A stretch of 64,000 bases of DNA from the NCBI RefSeq assembly GCF_039696035.1, contig NZ_CP155567.1, positions 2,103,001-2,167,000 of the forward strand, in the 5' to 3' direction. A program made the position numbers and the translations under genes. The stretch comes from Microbulbifer sp. SAOS-129_SWC. Its GTDB lineage: Bacteria > Pseudomonadota > Gammaproteobacteria > Pseudomonadales > Cellvibrionaceae. Positions 46,347-55,063 of the stretch are shown here, one piece after another (positions within the stretch are counted from its first letter, which is position 1; the number at the start of each line of letters is the position of its first letter). Under the pieces are notes generated by a model. That model saw only the letters and a list, made by a program, of their open reading frames with translations. It was not told the DNA's origin and made no database searches.

Positions 46347-46782
46347 GGTTATATTCTGGCTTGCCGTCAAATCGGCGATTCGCGCCGGGGCGCGCTCTCC
46401 GAATGGATTGAATTCTTATGTGATGCGGCTTTAGTGCCCGCGATCGTTTGTGCTGTCGTTTCAGTTGTTGTTCATGGGCGGCTGCAACGCAAACACGCGT
46501 CAGCACCACAGCCTCGTACGCGGAATTGCTACCGGTATAGCGAGACTTCAAAGTGGAGTCAATCGGACGGGGGAAAAGGGCGCAAGAAACAAAAACCCGC
46601 CTGTCTTGCAGCGGTGGATTCCGCATTCCCGGCGCGGGGCGTCCCTGATGCCGGTAGTGACGGGAATGGCGGTATCACCTTCGGGAAACAGAAGGATCGG
46701 GCGGGGGGCGATGAATGGACCGTGATCGCGTCCAGCACGTTTACATGCGGGCGCAGCGCAAGCGCTGCCGTTGTCCGCCAAT
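46347..46782. other. Intergenic region between the bufferin operon and the Sel1 gene
   Basis: These 436 bases lie between genes that run the same way (minus). They should hold the end of the bufferin transcript and the promoter of the Sel1-CPBP unit. No clear terminator or operator was seen; ATTCCCG and CGGGAAT (around 46621-46675) form only a weak long-range stem. Open frames on the plus strand here look non-coding. Confidence 0.5.
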
Positions 46783-47550
46783 CTATCCGGCCGCTATTAT
46801 TGCCCCCTCGCGCAACATTACCGCCAGGCAGGCCGCAACATCGAAGTCTGGATCCGCAGCCAGCGCGCAGTTCGCCGATTCCTGCAGCGAGCGGTTTTCA
46901 CGCAGTTGTTGCACGAAAATGCAATCGCCAGCGCTCATCCGGATAAGGCCTACCTGCAGGTCGCGGCGCAACAGCCAGCAGCATTCCGCCGCCCGCATAT
47001 CGATTTCGCTGAGCGCCTCTCGCGGTGCACTATGGTGCTGATGTGCCGCCCACAGTGAAACAATGGGATGCTGGCTGACCAGAGTGCCCAGCGATGGGTG
47101 CAGCTGGAAACGGGCCCGGGCGGCGGCATCGGCACTGGCCAGCAGCCCGGTGATTTTTTCCGCGCTAATCGCCTGCGCATCCGCAGCGTGGTAGGCGTGC
47201 AGATAGGCCAGTTCCAGGCGGGTCATGTCGGCGAGATAGGGCAGTGCCCGGGCGTGGGGATAGGTGGCGACAAATCCGGGTAAGGCAGCGCCGTAATCGG
47301 CGAGCACGGCGGCATTAGGCGGATTGCCGCGCACAAACGCGATCGCCATGGTGCGGAAAAACGCCGCACCGACCAGTTGCCGGGTGACTGGAAAGGTCTC
47401 TTCGAGGACATTCACCAGCGACGCAAGCACGTTGTTGCGGTAGACCGCAAAGCGGGTTGCCGGGTCGGAGTTGTTCCAGGTCTTCAGGCCCGTGGGTAGC
47501 GAGACTTCCGTCGACAGGAGTGCGTCGGCCCAGCGGGCTTCGTCAGTCAT
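46783..47550 (-). CDS. bufC: DUF2063 protein, bufferin operon partner (BufC-like)
   Basis: The 255-residue protein has a DUF2063 putative DNA-binding domain at the N-terminus (about 5-100, [51 protein letters not shown]). The C-terminal part resembles a winged-helix peptide-binding domain. In MNIO systems the DUF2063 partner binds the precursor and activates the DUF692 enzyme. The start overlaps the bufB stop by 8 bases, which fits a fixed partnership. The ATG at 47550 is chosen because the longer open frame overlaps bufB with non-coding-like codons. Confidence 0.88.
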   Translation of the reverse strand: MTDEARWADALLSTEVSLPTGLKTWNNSDPATRFAVYRNNVLASLVNVLEETFPVTRQLVGAAFFRTMAIAFVRGNPPNAAVLADYGAALPGFVATYPHARALPYLADMTRLELAYLHAYHAADAQAISAEKITGLLASADAAARARFQLHPSLGTLVSQHPIVSLWAAHQHHSAPREALSEIDMRAAECCWLLRRDLQVGLIRMSAGDCIFVQQLRENRSLQESANCALAADPDFDVAACLAVMLREGAIIAAG

Positions 47551-48466
47551 CGTTCGTTGCCCGCGTCTGCACCTGCGCCTGGGCCAAACAGCCCTGTACC
47601 AGGTCTGCCTCTGCGAGCAGTGTGGAGAGTGGGGGCAGGTGGTGGTCCCATTCAATCAGTGTCGGGCTGGGCCCGATTCGCTCGATTGTGGTGCGGTAGA
47701 GCGCCCAGACCGCCGGATCCACCCGCGATCCGTGGCTGTCAATTAACAGCGGCGCGCCGGTGCTGTCCGCGTCGCGCGAGAATCCGGCGAGGTGCAGTTC
47801 GGCCACGGCGTGCAGGGGCAGGGCGGCGATATACTGTTCGGCGCTGCGGCCGTGGTTGGTGCAGGAAACATAGGCATTGTTCACATCGAGCAACAGGCCA
47901 CAGCCACTGCGCGCGACCACTTCGCCAATAAAATCCGCTTCCCCGTAACTCGACTGCTGAAATTCCACATAGGTGGCCGGGTTCTCCAGCAGCATCTGGC
48001 GGCCGAGGCAGGTCTGCACCTGGTCGATGTGTTCGCATACCCGTGCGAGCGTGTCCCTGGTGTACGGCAGTGGTAACAGGTCGTTCAGGAATACACCGCC
48101 GTGGCTCGACCAGGCGAGATGCTCGGAAAAAGCCGCCGGCTGGTAACGCTTCAGCAGGGTCCGGAGTGCCCGCAGGTGGGTCGGGTCCGGGGGCGACTCC
48201 CCGCCGATTGACAGTCCCACACCGTGTATCGAGAGCGCGTAATGCTCGCGAATTCGGCTCAGGAAATGATGGAACGGACCGCCAGCGACGAAATAGTTTT
48301 CCGCATGGATCTCGAAAAAACCCAGGTCGGGCTTCCGCTGCAGAATTTCGTCAAAGTGTTGCGGTTTGAGGCCGAGGCCGGGGCGCGGGGGCAGCGTTGC
48401 AGGCTGCCTGGCTGGTTGGGCGACGGCCCCTGGCGTCCGAGCGCCGGGAGAAAGGTCACAACGCAT
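47543..48466 (-). CDS. bufB: DUF692 multinuclear non-heme iron oxidative enzyme (BufB-like)
   Basis: The 307-residue TIM-barrel enzyme belongs to the MNIO family (MbnB, TglH, ChrH, BufB), which modifies cysteines of ribosomal peptides. Conserved metal-site residues are visible: EIHAEN (52-57), H81 in [14 protein letters not shown] (114-119), LENPATY (160-166), LDVNN (193-197), H225 in AELHLAGF, and IDSHG (242-246). The N-terminal 25 residues are Pro/Ala-rich and may be unstructured. It lies 122 bases downstream of the precursor gene and overlaps bufC. The expected product is an oxidised, copper-binding peptide. Confidence 0.92.
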   Translation of the reverse strand: MRCDLSPGARTPGAVAQPARQPATLPPRPGLGLKPQHFDEILQRKPDLGFFEIHAENYFVAGGPFHHFLSRIREHYALSIHGVGLSIGGESPPDPTHLRALRTLLKRYQPAAFSEHLAWSSHGGVFLNDLLPLPYTRDTLARVCEHIDQVQTCLGRQMLLENPATYVEFQQSSYGEADFIGEVVARSGCGLLLDVNNAYVSCTNHGRSAEQYIAALPLHAVAELHLAGFSRDADSTGAPLLIDSHGSRVDPAVWALYRTTIERIGPSPTLIEWDHHLPPLSTLLAEADLVQGCLAQAQVQTRATNDD

Positions 48467-48588
48467 GTGGGCAGCGCTCCCGCATTAATCCAATCCCGGT
48501 TGCTCCTGTACGAACTTCTGCCGGGCGCACTGCGGCAGCATGTCGTTTGCGATCGCGACGGTGCTCTGCCACAAGCGCTCAGTCCCCG

Positions 48589-48912
48589 TTAAGGGGATTC
48601 ATCGGCCGGCGTATTGTTTTCCTCAAACGGCTCCAGTTGGCCATATCCGGTCGGCGATGTGAGGGAGCGGGTCTTTTTACAGGTGCCGGCCGGGACGTAC
48701 TTCCAGGCATCGCCCTGGAAGTCTCTAATGGCAGTGCCCGCACAGTTGCTGCCGTGAGCGGACTTGCAATCATTTTGGCCCTTCAGGGCGACGCCGTAGC
48801 ATTTCTCTTTATTTTCCTTGTCATTATCCCCGGCACTGGTGGGAATAGAGGCTATGGCCACGGCGGTACCCAGGGCCAGCGCGAGGGAAGCTGAAGACAG
48901 TTTGCGGTTCAT
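48589..48912 (-). CDS. bufA: DUF2282 bufferin-type precursor peptide (BufA1-like)
   Basis: The 107-residue precursor has a Sec-type signal peptide (about 1-27, ending IPTSA) and four cysteines at 38, 49, 57 and 78 in EKCYGVALKGQNDC, GSNCAGTA and VPAGTCKK. These are the DUF2282/bufferin hallmarks. In characterised bufferins the middle two cysteines become thiooxazoles and the outer two pair, giving a copper-sequestering periplasmic peptide. Here about 29 residues follow the last Cys, with an acidic end (EPFEENNTPADESP), longer than usual. The ATG at 48912 has AGGAG 7-8 bases upstream; an open extension to 48951 lacks these signals. It is the first gene of the operon. Confidence 0.93.
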   Translation of the reverse strand: MNRKLSSASLALALGTAVAIASIPTSAGDNDKENKEKCYGVALKGQNDCKSAHGSNCAGTAIRDFQGDAWKYVPAGTCKKTRSLTSPTGYGQLEPFEENNTPADESP

Positions 48913-49121
48913 TACCAAGCTCCTGTTCAGAGTCGAGAGGTTCACCGGCAATGGATAGAATGTTTACCCAACGGCGTGTTGCCCCATCGGCGGATGGCGC
49001 ATATCTCTTCTCGTTTCAGTGTAGCTATTTGCGGCTCAATGGCGGCCCCAACCCTGCACAGTTCCTGACCGAACGGTTCTAGGCTTGCGTAGGGAAATGG
49101 CGCTATGGCGGAGTGAAGACG

Positions 49122-49904
49122 TTACTGTCCGTAGAATACCGAGAGCATGCTGATGCTGCCGAGCTCAATGCCCTCGATCGGAAATGAGACCTTGTCTGCA
49201 CTATCACTGGCACCGGCAATATAGAGCAGCGGCAGAAAGTGCTCGGGCGTCGGTACGGAAAGGCGCGCGTCGCCGCCTGCGTGTTCAAAATGCACGAGGT
49301 TGTCGTGGTCACCGCGCGTCAGCGCATCGCGTATCCAGCGCTCGAAGTTCTGTGCCCAAGGGTAGGGCGGCGTGTCCTGATCCCAGCGCATCAGCCCCAG
49401 GTTGTGTACGACGTTACCGCTGCCCAGTATCAGTACACCCTGATCCCGCAACGCGCGCAGTTTCTGGCCCAGCTGGTAGTGGTATTCCCCGTAGCGGGTG
49501 GCGTCGATACTCAGTTGCAGCACTGGAATGTCTGCCTCCGGGTACATCTTCAACAGTATCGACCAGGTACCGTGATCGAGTCCCCAGTCTTCGCTGACCT
49601 GAACATCGAAGGGGCTCAACTGTTCGCGGATTTGCTGTGCGAGCTGCGGCGATCCCGCGGCCGGATATTGGCATTCATAGAGCGCCGGTGGGAAACCGTG
49701 GAAATCGTGAATGGTGCGTTGCTGTGTCCCGCCAGTGATCAGCGTACCCCGGGTATACCAGTGCGCCGAAATCGCGAGAATGGCGCGGGGCCGTGGCAGC
49801 GATTCCGCCAGTTGGCGCCACGCGCGGGTATAGCGATTTTCTTCCAGCGCGTTCAGGGGGCTGCCGTGGCCGATAAATACTGTGGGCATGGTTTGTGTGT
49901 TCAT
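49122..49904 (-). CDS. ygiD: YgiD-like extradiol dioxygenase (DODA/LigB type)
   Basis: The 260-residue protein has the LigB-type fold with metal-binding histidines in FIGHGSPLNAL (H13), ISAHWYTRG, and DHGTWSILLKMYP. VLILGSGNVVHNLGLM and the C-terminal HFLPLLYIAGAS follow as in 4,5-DOPA dioxygenases. It would cleave catechol-type aromatic rings, but the physiological substrate is unknown. It lies downstream of azoR on the same strand but behind a terminator, so it is probably transcribed separately. Confidence 0.9.
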   Translation of the reverse strand: MNTQTMPTVFIGHGSPLNALEENRYTRAWRQLAESLPRPRAILAISAHWYTRGTLITGGTQQRTIHDFHGFPPALYECQYPAAGSPQLAQQIREQLSPFDVQVSEDWGLDHGTWSILLKMYPEADIPVLQLSIDATRYGEYHYQLGQKLRALRDQGVLILGSGNVVHNLGLMRWDQDTPPYPWAQNFERWIRDALTRGDHDNLVHFEHAGGDARLSVPTPEHFLPLLYIAGASDSADKVSFPIEGIELGSISMLSVFYGQ

Positions 49905-49946
49905 CGACTTCTTTGACTCCCAGTTGGGCCCATGGTTTCAGGTGCC

Positions 49947-49974
49947 AAAAAAAGGGGCGCGTAAGCCGCGCCCC
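49947..49974 (-). terminator. Terminator of azoR
   Basis: On the minus strand GGGGCGCG and CGCGCCCC form a perfect 8-bp stem with a 5-base loop, followed by seven T residues. Confidence 0.88.
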
Positions 49975-50010
49975 AAGGGATGGTTCCTGACGAGGAACGG
50001 GGGTATTCGA

Positions 50011-50616
50011 TCAGGCCAGCTTGGCGATACGCTCGCGGGCGCTGTTAAGACTGTCATTCTTGGCCTCTTCGCCGACTGCGAGACCCTCGGCATGGATAAA
50101 CTCCACATCGCTGATACCGATAAAGCCGAGGAACTGGCGAATGAAATTGGTCTGCGCATGGTCCTCGCCGTAAAAGCCGCCGCGGGTGATGACCACGTAG
50201 GCTTTCTTGCCGGTCAGCAGACCCTTCGGTCCCTCGGGGGTGTACTCGAAGGTCACGCCGGCGCGGGCCACATGGTCGAAGTAGGCGTGCAGGCTCGAGG
50301 GCACGCTGAAGTTGTACATCGGCACGCCCAGTACCAGTACGTCGGCGCGGCGGATTTCCTCAATCAGGCCATCGGAGTAGTCGGCCACAGCCTGTTGTTC
50401 CGCTGTGCGCTGGTCGGCTTCGGTGGTGAACGCCTGGAAGCGGTCCAGGGTCAGGTGCGGCACCGGTTGGGCCGCCAAGTCGCGTGTGGTCGCCGTGCTG
50501 CCCGGATTGGCGGCCTGCCACTGCTCGGCGAACTGGTCGGTCAGCTGTGACGACTGGCCGCCGCTCTGGAACAGGCTGGTCTGGATCTTGAGAAGATGTT
50601 TGTTGGTGCTCGACAT
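50011..50616 (-). CDS. azoR: FMN-dependent NADH azoreductase/quinone reductase AzoR
   Basis: The 201-residue flavodoxin-like enzyme reduces azo dyes and quinones with NADH. An FMN-binding N-terminus (LLKIQTSLFQSGGQSSQL), the ADVLVLGVPMYNFSVPSSLHAYFDHVARAG motif and the GGFYGEDHAQTNFIRQFLGFIG stretch are typical. The length is normal. It is divergent from a LysR regulator 105 bases away, which probably controls it. Confidence 0.94.
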   Translation of the reverse strand: MSSTNKHLLKIQTSLFQSGGQSSQLTDQFAEQWQAANPGSTATTRDLAAQPVPHLTLDRFQAFTTEADQRTAEQQAVADYSDGLIEEIRRADVLVLGVPMYNFSVPSSLHAYFDHVARAGVTFEYTPEGPKGLLTGKKAYVVITRGGFYGEDHAQTNFIRQFLGFIGISDVEFIHAEGLAVGEEAKNDSLNSARERIAKLA

Positions 50617-50721
50617 TGGGTGCCTCCAATAGGATTCCGATTTGCGATGGCGGCATTAAAACATTGGTAAAATTGATTAATAAGCGCAAAAATACTGCTA
50701 TACCCATCGGATTATTCGATT

Positions 50722-51675
50722 ATGAATCAAGACAAGCAGGACAACAGCGCGCTGCCGACCCGCATCAGCCTGGATCAATGGCGCTGCCTGGTGGCAGTGG
50801 TGGAGGTGGGGGGCTATGCCCAGGCCGCCGAGCGCTTGCACAAGAGTCAGTCGTCGGTCAGTTACGCGATCCAGAAGCTGGAGTCGGTGCTGGGCATGAA
50901 GGTCTTTACCATCGAGGGGCGCAGGGCGGTGCTGACGCCCGCGGGGCAAATGCTGTATTCCCGCGCCCGTCTGCTGCTGGAGGATGCCGCCGGCCTCGAG
51001 CGGGCGGCGCGCAAGGCTTCGGCCGGCTGGGAAGCGGAGATCGGGATCGCCGTGGAAGTGCTGTTTCCCACCTGGCTCCTGCTCGATTGCCTGAACCGCT
51101 TCGGCGAAGAGAGCCCGCAGACCCGGGTCGAGCTGTTCGAAACCGTGATCGGCGGTGCACCGGAAGCGCTGCGCAACGGGCAGGTGGAACTGGCGATCTC
51201 GCCGCATATCCCCTCGGGCTTTATCGGTGAACCGCTTCCGCGACAGGTGCGCATCATCCCCGTCGCGCATCCGGATCACCCGCTGCACCAACTCGGTCGG
51301 GAGGTCACCATCCGCGACCTGCGCAACTATCGCCATCTGGTGGTGCGGGATTCGAGTTCGCAACGCAACCGGCGCACAACGACGGTGGAGGTGGCACAGC
51401 GCTGGACGGTGACCAATATGGCCACGTCCATCGGCGCCGCCTGCCGCGGTTACGGCTTTGCCTGGCTGCCGGAAGAGAAGGTTCGCCAGGAGCTGGCGGA
51501 GGGGTTGCTTAAGCCGCTGCCACTGCGTGGCGGCAGCGAGCGCTATGTGCAGATGTACCTGATTTTCGCCGATCGCGAGTCACCGGGGCCCGGCGCGCTG
51601 CGCCTGGCGGAAATCATCCGCGAGGAAATGGAAACGATCTGCCAGGCGGCCGGCAGCGGCGGCGAGCGCGGCTAG
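50722..51675 (+). CDS. LysR-family transcriptional regulator
   Basis: The 317-residue protein has an N-terminal winged helix (about 14-70, VEVGGYAQAAERLHKSQSSVSYAIQKLE) and a periplasmic-binding-protein-like effector domain. It lies divergent from azoR, the usual arrangement for a LysR activator and its target. The effector is unknown, possibly a quinone or electrophile. Its stop overlaps the convergent mscS-like gene by 4 bases. Confidence 0.9.
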   Translation: MNQDKQDNSALPTRISLDQWRCLVAVVEVGGYAQAAERLHKSQSSVSYAIQKLESVLGMKVFTIEGRRAVLTPAGQMLYSRARLLLEDAAGLERAARKASAGWEAEIGIAVEVLFPTWLLLDCLNRFGEESPQTRVELFETVIGGAPEALRNGQVELAISPHIPSGFIGEPLPRQVRIIPVAHPDHPLHQLGREVTIRDLRNYRHLVVRDSSSQRNRRTTTVEVAQRWTVTNMATSIGAACRGYGFAWLPEEKVRQELAEGLLKPLPLRGGSERYVQMYLIFADRESPGPGALRLAEIIREEMETICQAAGSGGERG

Positions 51676-52517
51676 GCGCCCGGCGTTGCAGGCTCCGTGT
51701 CCGCTTTCGGGCCGCTGTACCAGAAGTTGTAGAAATCCTCGGTGGCCCGCTGTTCAATTTCGTGGGCGTCTTCGCGCGGGCAGAACAGGGTGATGGTCAC
51801 CACGTCGTGGCCCAACTCATTGGTGGTGAAACTCACCTTCGGGTCGGTGCCCGCCAATTCCACCCCGGTGCGGTGCTCGATCATACTGCAGTAACGCGCG
51901 GCCACTTCCTTGAACGGCTCGCAGTATTCGCGCACGCGCTCCTCGATAAACTGCTTCGCGGCAAAGGGGTTGCCGCCGCGGTTTTCCCGGGTGATGGAGA
52001 AGGTGTGCTCGATATAGCGGCGCATAAAATTGAGGTTCTTCACCGGCTTGGTGAAGAAGACGCTGTTAGGAATGTACAGCGTAATACCGGTATAGCCGCT
52101 GCCGAGCCCATGCGGATCAATCTCCAGCAGCGTTGTACTCATCCAGTCGCTGTCGATCACCTCGCCGAACTGGTCGCCAATCTTGATCCAGTCGCCCACC
52201 ACAAAGGCGCGCATGCTGGCCTGGTAAATCCCCCCGACCAGGCACTGCACCACTTCGCGCAGGGAAATGACGATGGCGACGGAAAACGCGGCGATGGACA
52301 GGGCAAAATCGTGTAATTCCGAGACCCAGATGGCAACAATACCCACCAGCAGAAACAGGTTGGAGAGGTTGTGTACCGTGTTGATGCGCCGCCGCTTGTC
52401 AGGCTTGGGCCAGCGGGTGCGGGAAAACAGGAAAGACAGCAGCAGTCGCAGTAGCGTGATGGTCACGACAACGATTGCGGTGCGAACGAGTTTGTTATCG
52501 AGGTAATGCTCGAGCAT
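51672..52517 (-). CDS. Small MscS-family mechanosensitive channel
   Basis: The 281-residue membrane protein has three hydrophobic segments (about 12-32, 50-68, 72-92) and an MscS beta domain (VVGDWIKIGDQFGEVIDSDWMSTTLLE). The pore-lining segment is SIAAFSVAIVISLREVVQCLVGGIYQ. A C-terminal alpha/beta region ends in a Pro/Thr-rich tail. It would release solutes during osmotic downshock, although some relatives act in ion homeostasis. It is convergent with the LysR gene and divergent from pirin. Confidence 0.88.
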   Translation of the reverse strand: MLEHYLDNKLVRTAIVVVTITLLRLLLSFLFSRTRWPKPDKRRRINTVHNLSNLFLLVGIVAIWVSELHDFALSIAAFSVAIVISLREVVQCLVGGIYQASMRAFVVGDWIKIGDQFGEVIDSDWMSTTLLEIDPHGLGSGYTGITLYIPNSVFFTKPVKNLNFMRRYIEHTFSITRENRGGNPFAAKQFIEERVREYCEPFKEVAARYCSMIEHRTGVELAGTDPKVSFTTNELGHDVVTITLFCPREDAHEIEQRATEDFYNFWYSGPKADTEPATPGA

Positions 52518-52821
52518 CTACGATCCTGCAGTAGAGTATCCCGCCATCACTCAGTCGGGAGGGTTGTTAAAAGCTTAGAAGCTAATTGCCGGCAGCTCTG
52601 GCACCCGGCGGTTGCCGGGGGTGGCGCTGCCAGGCGCTACTGTAGCTTTTCGCGCCGAAAATTTTAAGCTTTTCTGGCGTCGGTGAGCGGTGCGGGGCAG
52701 GCTATAGTGAAGCCTCCCGACCCTGTGGCCTGCCCCCAGCGGCACTGCGCCAGTATGATGCGGGGCTGAAAGCAGAGCCCACTGTGTAAATGAAGTCGTA
52801 AACCGAGCCCTGGAGAGAACC
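52518..52821. other. Divergent intergenic region mscS/pirin
   Basis: These 304 bases hold no convincing gene. A nested palindrome at 52598-52633 (CTGGCA and TGCCAG outside CCCGGC-GGTT-GCCGGG) forms a strong hairpin. As both flanking genes start here it is not a terminator. A stretch rich in A and T at 52660-52675 may be part of a promoter. Confidence 0.5.
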
Positions 52822-53736
52822 GTGAGTAATCTCAGTAACGAAACCGAGCTGCCGTGCGACTTTGTCGACGGCTGTGGTGCCCTAAAACTCCTTGTCGAGC
52901 CGCAGGAAAAAGCGCTGGGCGGATTCTCCGTGCGGCGCGCGCTGCCGAGTCGCGAACAGCACCGGATCGGCCCCTGGGTCTTTTTTGATCATATGGGGCC
53001 TGCGGAGTTTCCCGCGGGGCAGGGGATCGATGTGCGCCCCCATCCGCATATCGGTATCGCCACTGTCACCTACCTGTTCGAGGGCGAGATACTGCACCGG
53101 GATTCCCTCGGCAGTGAGCAGGCCATCCGTCCGGGCGATATCAACCTGATGGTGGCCGGGCGGGGGATCGTGCACTCCGAGCGCGAGCGGCCCGAGGTGC
53201 GCAGCGTCGACCACCGCGCGCACGGCCTGCAGTTGTGGCTGGCGCTGCCGGTGGCGGACGAGGAGATGGAGCCGGAATTCCACCACTATCCGGCCGCGGA
53301 GATTCCGGCGCTGGAGCTGGATGGTGTGCCGCTGCGCGTGATGATGGGCTCGGCTTACGGCCATACCTCGCCGGTCAAGACCTTTGCCGACACCCTGTAT
53401 GTCGAGGCGCAGCTGGCGCCAGGCCAGACCATCGAGCTGCCTCAGGCCGAAGAGCTCGGGGTTTATGTCGCCTCCGGCAGATTGCAGGCGCTCGACACGG
53501 AGATCCCCCCATACACCCTGGCGGTGTTCTCACCGGAACCCGGCATCGTGCTGGAAGCGCGCGAGCAGAGTCGTATTGCGATTATCGGCGGTGAGAAAAT
53601 CGAGCCCCGCTGTATCGTCTGGAACTTCGTCTCCAGTCGGGCCGAGCGTATCGATCTCGCCGTGCGAGAGTGGAAGTCGGGCGCTTTCCCCAAGGTGCCC
53701 GGCGACGAGGAGGAGTTTATTCCGTTCCCGCCGTAG
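52822..53736 (+). CDS. Pirin-family protein
   Basis: The 304-residue bicupin has the iron-binding residues H74, H76, H118 and E120 in RPHPHIGIATVTYLFEG and GRGIVHSERE. The C-terminal cupin follows. Bacterial pirins act as quercetin dioxygenases or modulate metabolic enzymes; which applies here cannot be told. The GTG start has GGAGAG 6 bases upstream. It is followed 111 bases later by ycaC on the same strand. Confidence 0.93.
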   Translation: MSNLSNETELPCDFVDGCGALKLLVEPQEKALGGFSVRRALPSREQHRIGPWVFFDHMGPAEFPAGQGIDVRPHPHIGIATVTYLFEGEILHRDSLGSEQAIRPGDINLMVAGRGIVHSERERPEVRSVDHRAHGLQLWLALPVADEEMEPEFHHYPAAEIPALELDGVPLRVMMGSAYGHTSPVKTFADTLYVEAQLAPGQTIELPQAEELGVYVASGRLQALDTEIPPYTLAVFSPEPGIVLEAREQSRIAIIGGEKIEPRCIVWNFVSSRAERIDLAVREWKSGAFPKVPGDEEEFIPFPP

Positions 53737-53847
53737 CGCCGCGCAGCGAAGCCGGTTTTGGAGACGCCGGGCTTGAGGCTATCGTAGCGGGTACCGGTGC
53801 AGCCGGCGCCCACGGGCGCCCGAGTGCCTAGCCGCGGGAGAACCGCC

Positions 53848-54474
53848 ATGAGCCAAGAATACGCGCGCCTCGACAAAGACGAGGTGGCATTACTGCTCGT
53901 CGATCACCAGTCCGGGCTGTTGTCCCTGGTGCAGGATATTCATCCGGACCAGTTCAAGAACAATGTCCTGGCGCTGGCCGATCTGGCCAGATACTTTAAA
54001 TTACCCACCGTGTTGACGACCAGTTTCGAGCAGGGCCCCAACGGACCCCTGGTGCCGGAACTGAAGGCCCTGTTTGCCGACGCCCCCTATATCGCCCGGC
54101 CCGGCCAGATCAATGCGTGGGACAACGAGGATTTCGTCAAGGCGGTGCGGGAGACCGGCTGCCGCCAGCTGCTTATCGCGGGCGTGGTCACCGAGGTCTG
54201 TGTGGCGTTTCCGGCGCTGTCCGCCCTGGCGCAGGGTTTCGAGGTGTTTGTGGTCACCGACGCGTCCGGCACCTTCAATGCGCTGACCCGCGATGCCGCC
54301 TGGGCCCGCATGTCCGCGGCCGGCGCGCAGCTGATGACCTGGTTCGGGGTTGCCTGCGAGCTGCACCGGGACTGGCGCAACGACGTCGAAGGGCTGGCCG
54401 AACTCTTGTCCAACCATATTCCCGCCTACCGCAACCTGATGACCAGCTACGCTGCCGGGCAGGGCCAGCAATAG
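53848..54474 (+). CDS. ycaC: YcaC-like isochorismatase-family hydrolase
   Basis: The 208-residue cysteine hydrolase matches E. coli YcaC closely along its length. The catalytic residues D19 (LLLVDHQSGLL), R84 (YIARPGQINAW) and C118 (GVVTEVCVAFPAL) are all present. YcaC forms an octamer of unknown natural substrate. The ATG at 53848 has GGGAG 7 bases upstream; an upstream in-frame start at 53797 is not supported. Confidence 0.93.
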   Translation: MSQEYARLDKDEVALLLVDHQSGLLSLVQDIHPDQFKNNVLALADLARYFKLPTVLTTSFEQGPNGPLVPELKALFADAPYIARPGQINAWDNEDFVKAVRETGCRQLLIAGVVTEVCVAFPALSALAQGFEVFVVTDASGTFNALTRDAAWARMSAAGAQLMTWFGVACELHRDWRNDVEGLAELLSNHIPAYRNLMTSYAAGQGQQ

Positions 54475-54499
54475 CGGCATCGGGTTGTGACGGCAATAG

Positions 54500-54829
54500 T
54501 CAGTTCGCGACGCGCAGCTCCGGCATCGCCGGCAGTTCCAGGTAGTAAGACATGTACTTGTGCACGGCGTGAAAGGCTTCGAAATTACCATCGATCGCGC
54601 GCTCGAACTCGCGGTCGCAGGCGATAAGCTCTGCCATGCGCAGGTGGTAGTCGTAGCCGGAAAAGTTCTGCAGGGCGTCTGTGGCGAGACGGGTCATCCG
54701 TTGCGCGTTGATGATTGGAGCGCCGTGTGCCACCAGTGCTTCCCGAAACACTCTTTTGAACTGTTCCAGGTAGGGCGCTTCGGCGCTGAAAAATTCTACG
54801 GCGTTATAGAGTTTCTGTGTCGTGGTCAT
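54500..54829 (-). CDS. Hypothetical protein (109 aa)
   Basis: The soluble, mostly helical 109-residue protein starts MTTTQKLYNAVEFFSAEAPY and contains NFSGYDYHLRMAELIACDRE and HAVHKYMSYYLELPAMPE. There is no signal peptide, metal motif or known domain that I recognise. It stands alone, convergent with ycaC, and its codon use matches the GC-rich neighbours. Confidence 0.7.
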   Translation of the reverse strand: MTTTQKLYNAVEFFSAEAPYLEQFKRVFREALVAHGAPIINAQRMTRLATDALQNFSGYDYHLRMAELIACDREFERAIDGNFEAFHAVHKYMSYYLELPAMPELRVAN

Positions 54830-55019
54830 GGTCTGGTCCCCCCGGTAAAGCGAGCGGGGATACTACCGGAGGCGAAGTACAAGAAACACAGATTCGCCAG
54901 TCAACTGCATGAGTTTGACGACAAAATTTCACTAAGGCTCAGCCCGCAGATTTCGGGGGGTAAATTTTGCCGACTGGCGAAAAAATGCAAGTGCTCGGCG
55001 GACCCAAAAGCGTAAATAA

Positions 55020-55040
55020 GGCGCCAACTTTTGTGGCGCC
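55020..55040 (-). terminator. Probable terminator of the tyrosine recombinase gene
   Basis: GGCGCCA and TGGCGCC pair across a 7-base loop, 24 bases after the recombinase stop on the minus strand. It is followed by TTATTT, a weak T-run. Confidence 0.6.
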
Positions 55041-55063
55041 GGAAGCGCTATTGGATGGGATAC

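Noticed and set aside
46434..46946. A 170-codon plus-strand frame between the Sel1 gene and bufC
   Set aside because: It runs into the 3' end of bufC on the opposite strand, is Arg/Pro/Ser-rich and lacks a ribosome site.
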